Source of the DNA: Streptosporangium carneum
GTDB lineage: Bacteria > Actinomycetota > Actinomycetes > Streptosporangiales > Streptosporangiaceae
Direction of reading: 5' to 3'
Length of the DNA stretch: 39,287 nt
Assembly (NCBI RefSeq): GCF_027922005.1
Contig: NZ_BSEV01000046.1
Coordinates: 1-39,287, forward strand
Shown: positions 39,070 through 39,287 of the stretch, piece after piece
Layout: every line of letters starts with the position of its first letter
Numbering within the stretch: position 1 is the stretch's first letter
The notes under the pieces: model-generated
What the model was told of the DNA's origin: nothing
Databases searched by the model: none
What the model saw: only the letters and a program-made list of their open reading frames with translations
Position numbers and translations under genes: made by a program

Positions 39070-39202
39070 GCCTTGTTCTCTTGGCTCTCTGGGTTCGTCT
39101 GGTTCTTTGGGTTCGCTTGGTTCTCTGGGTTCTCTGGGTTCTCTGGGTTCGTTTGGTTCGCTGGGCTTGTTTGGTTTGCTGGGCTGGGCCTGGTTCGCGT
39201 GG
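39070..39202. repeat. degenerate 9-bp tandem repeat (GGTTCTCTG type)
   Basis: About 13 copies of a 9-base unit (GGTTCTCTG, GGTTCGCTG, GGTTCGTTT and variants). Because the period is a multiple of three, each frame reads a tripeptide repeat: Gly-Ser-Leu on the plus strand, Glu-Pro-Arg/Ser/Asn on the minus strand, in a frame that stays open to the window edge. It lies 58 bases after the dienelactone hydrolase. The remainder to 39287 shows no supported gene. Confidence 0.7.
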
Positions 39203-39287
39203 AGGGGGGCGGGTGGTCCGGCCGGCCGTCTCAGCTGAGCTCTGGCGGATTCAGGCCTCCGGCCTGGCGGGCGCGGGTGGTTGCGGT

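Noticed and set aside
1..39287. tRNA, rRNA, transposase, integrase
   Set aside because: None could be recognised by reading both strands; a covariance-model scan would be needed to exclude a tRNA.

Overview
The window is high-GC DNA with many GTG and TTG starts, 4-nt GTGA/ATGA stop-start overlaps, a SigE-family sigma factor, an XRE regulator followed by small actinobacterial proteins, and DUF2293, HxlR and IclR proteins. This points to an actinomycete chromosome, probably Streptosporangiales (inference from gene style; no rRNA or other marker gene is present).

Layout. 1-600: the tail of a truncated gene and a small secreted beta/gamma-crystallin-like protein. 865-4823: a minus-strand XRE regulator followed by a Cys/His-rich protein and three small Trp-containing proteins whose genes touch or overlap, with a divergent HAD phosphatase. 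4824-5293: non-coding, with four consecutive hairpins. 5294-8037: a methyltransferase and an RloB/AAA-ATPase pair that resembles a two-gene phage-defence module. 8184-10605: a SigE-type sigma factor, a membrane partner and a divergent secreted protein; the two directions share an almost identical mirrored promoter. 10823-16173: HxlR/MFS exporter/FMN-binding protein, a phytanoyl-CoA dioxygenase-like protein, and an MBL hydrolase divergent from a LysR regulator. 16174-25339: small secreted proteins mixed with housekeeping-type genes (sirtuin, SDR, pyruvate oxidase-like, DUF2293, MmcQ/YjbR, LysE exporter).

25464-37290 is the most coherent block. It encodes a complete lower pathway for 3-hydroxyanthranilate in the nba (2-nitrobenzoate/kynurenine) gene order. 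The genes are 2-aminomuconate semialdehyde dehydrogenase, oxopentenoate hydratase, acetaldehyde dehydrogenase, hydroxy-oxovalerate aldolase, oxalocrotonate decarboxylase, RidA-type aminomuconate deaminase, 3-hydroxyanthranilate dioxygenase and ACMS decarboxylase, then an unusual lone ABC ATPase and kynureninase. Together they would turn (3-hydroxy)kynurenine into alanine, pyruvate and acetyl-CoA. A divergent IclR regulator lies at the head. A 17-bp palindrome of the form GTTCCGT-N3-ACGGAAC occurs at the IclR/operon junction, upstream of kynU, and upstream of a secreted LVIVD-type propeller gene, each time about 75-95 bp ahead of the start codon. This suggests one regulon of three promoters and ties the uncharacterised propeller protein to the pathway.

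The right end holds an OsmC protein, a dienelactone hydrolase and a 9-bp tandem repeat. No tRNA, rRNA, CRISPR array, transposase or integrase was seen.
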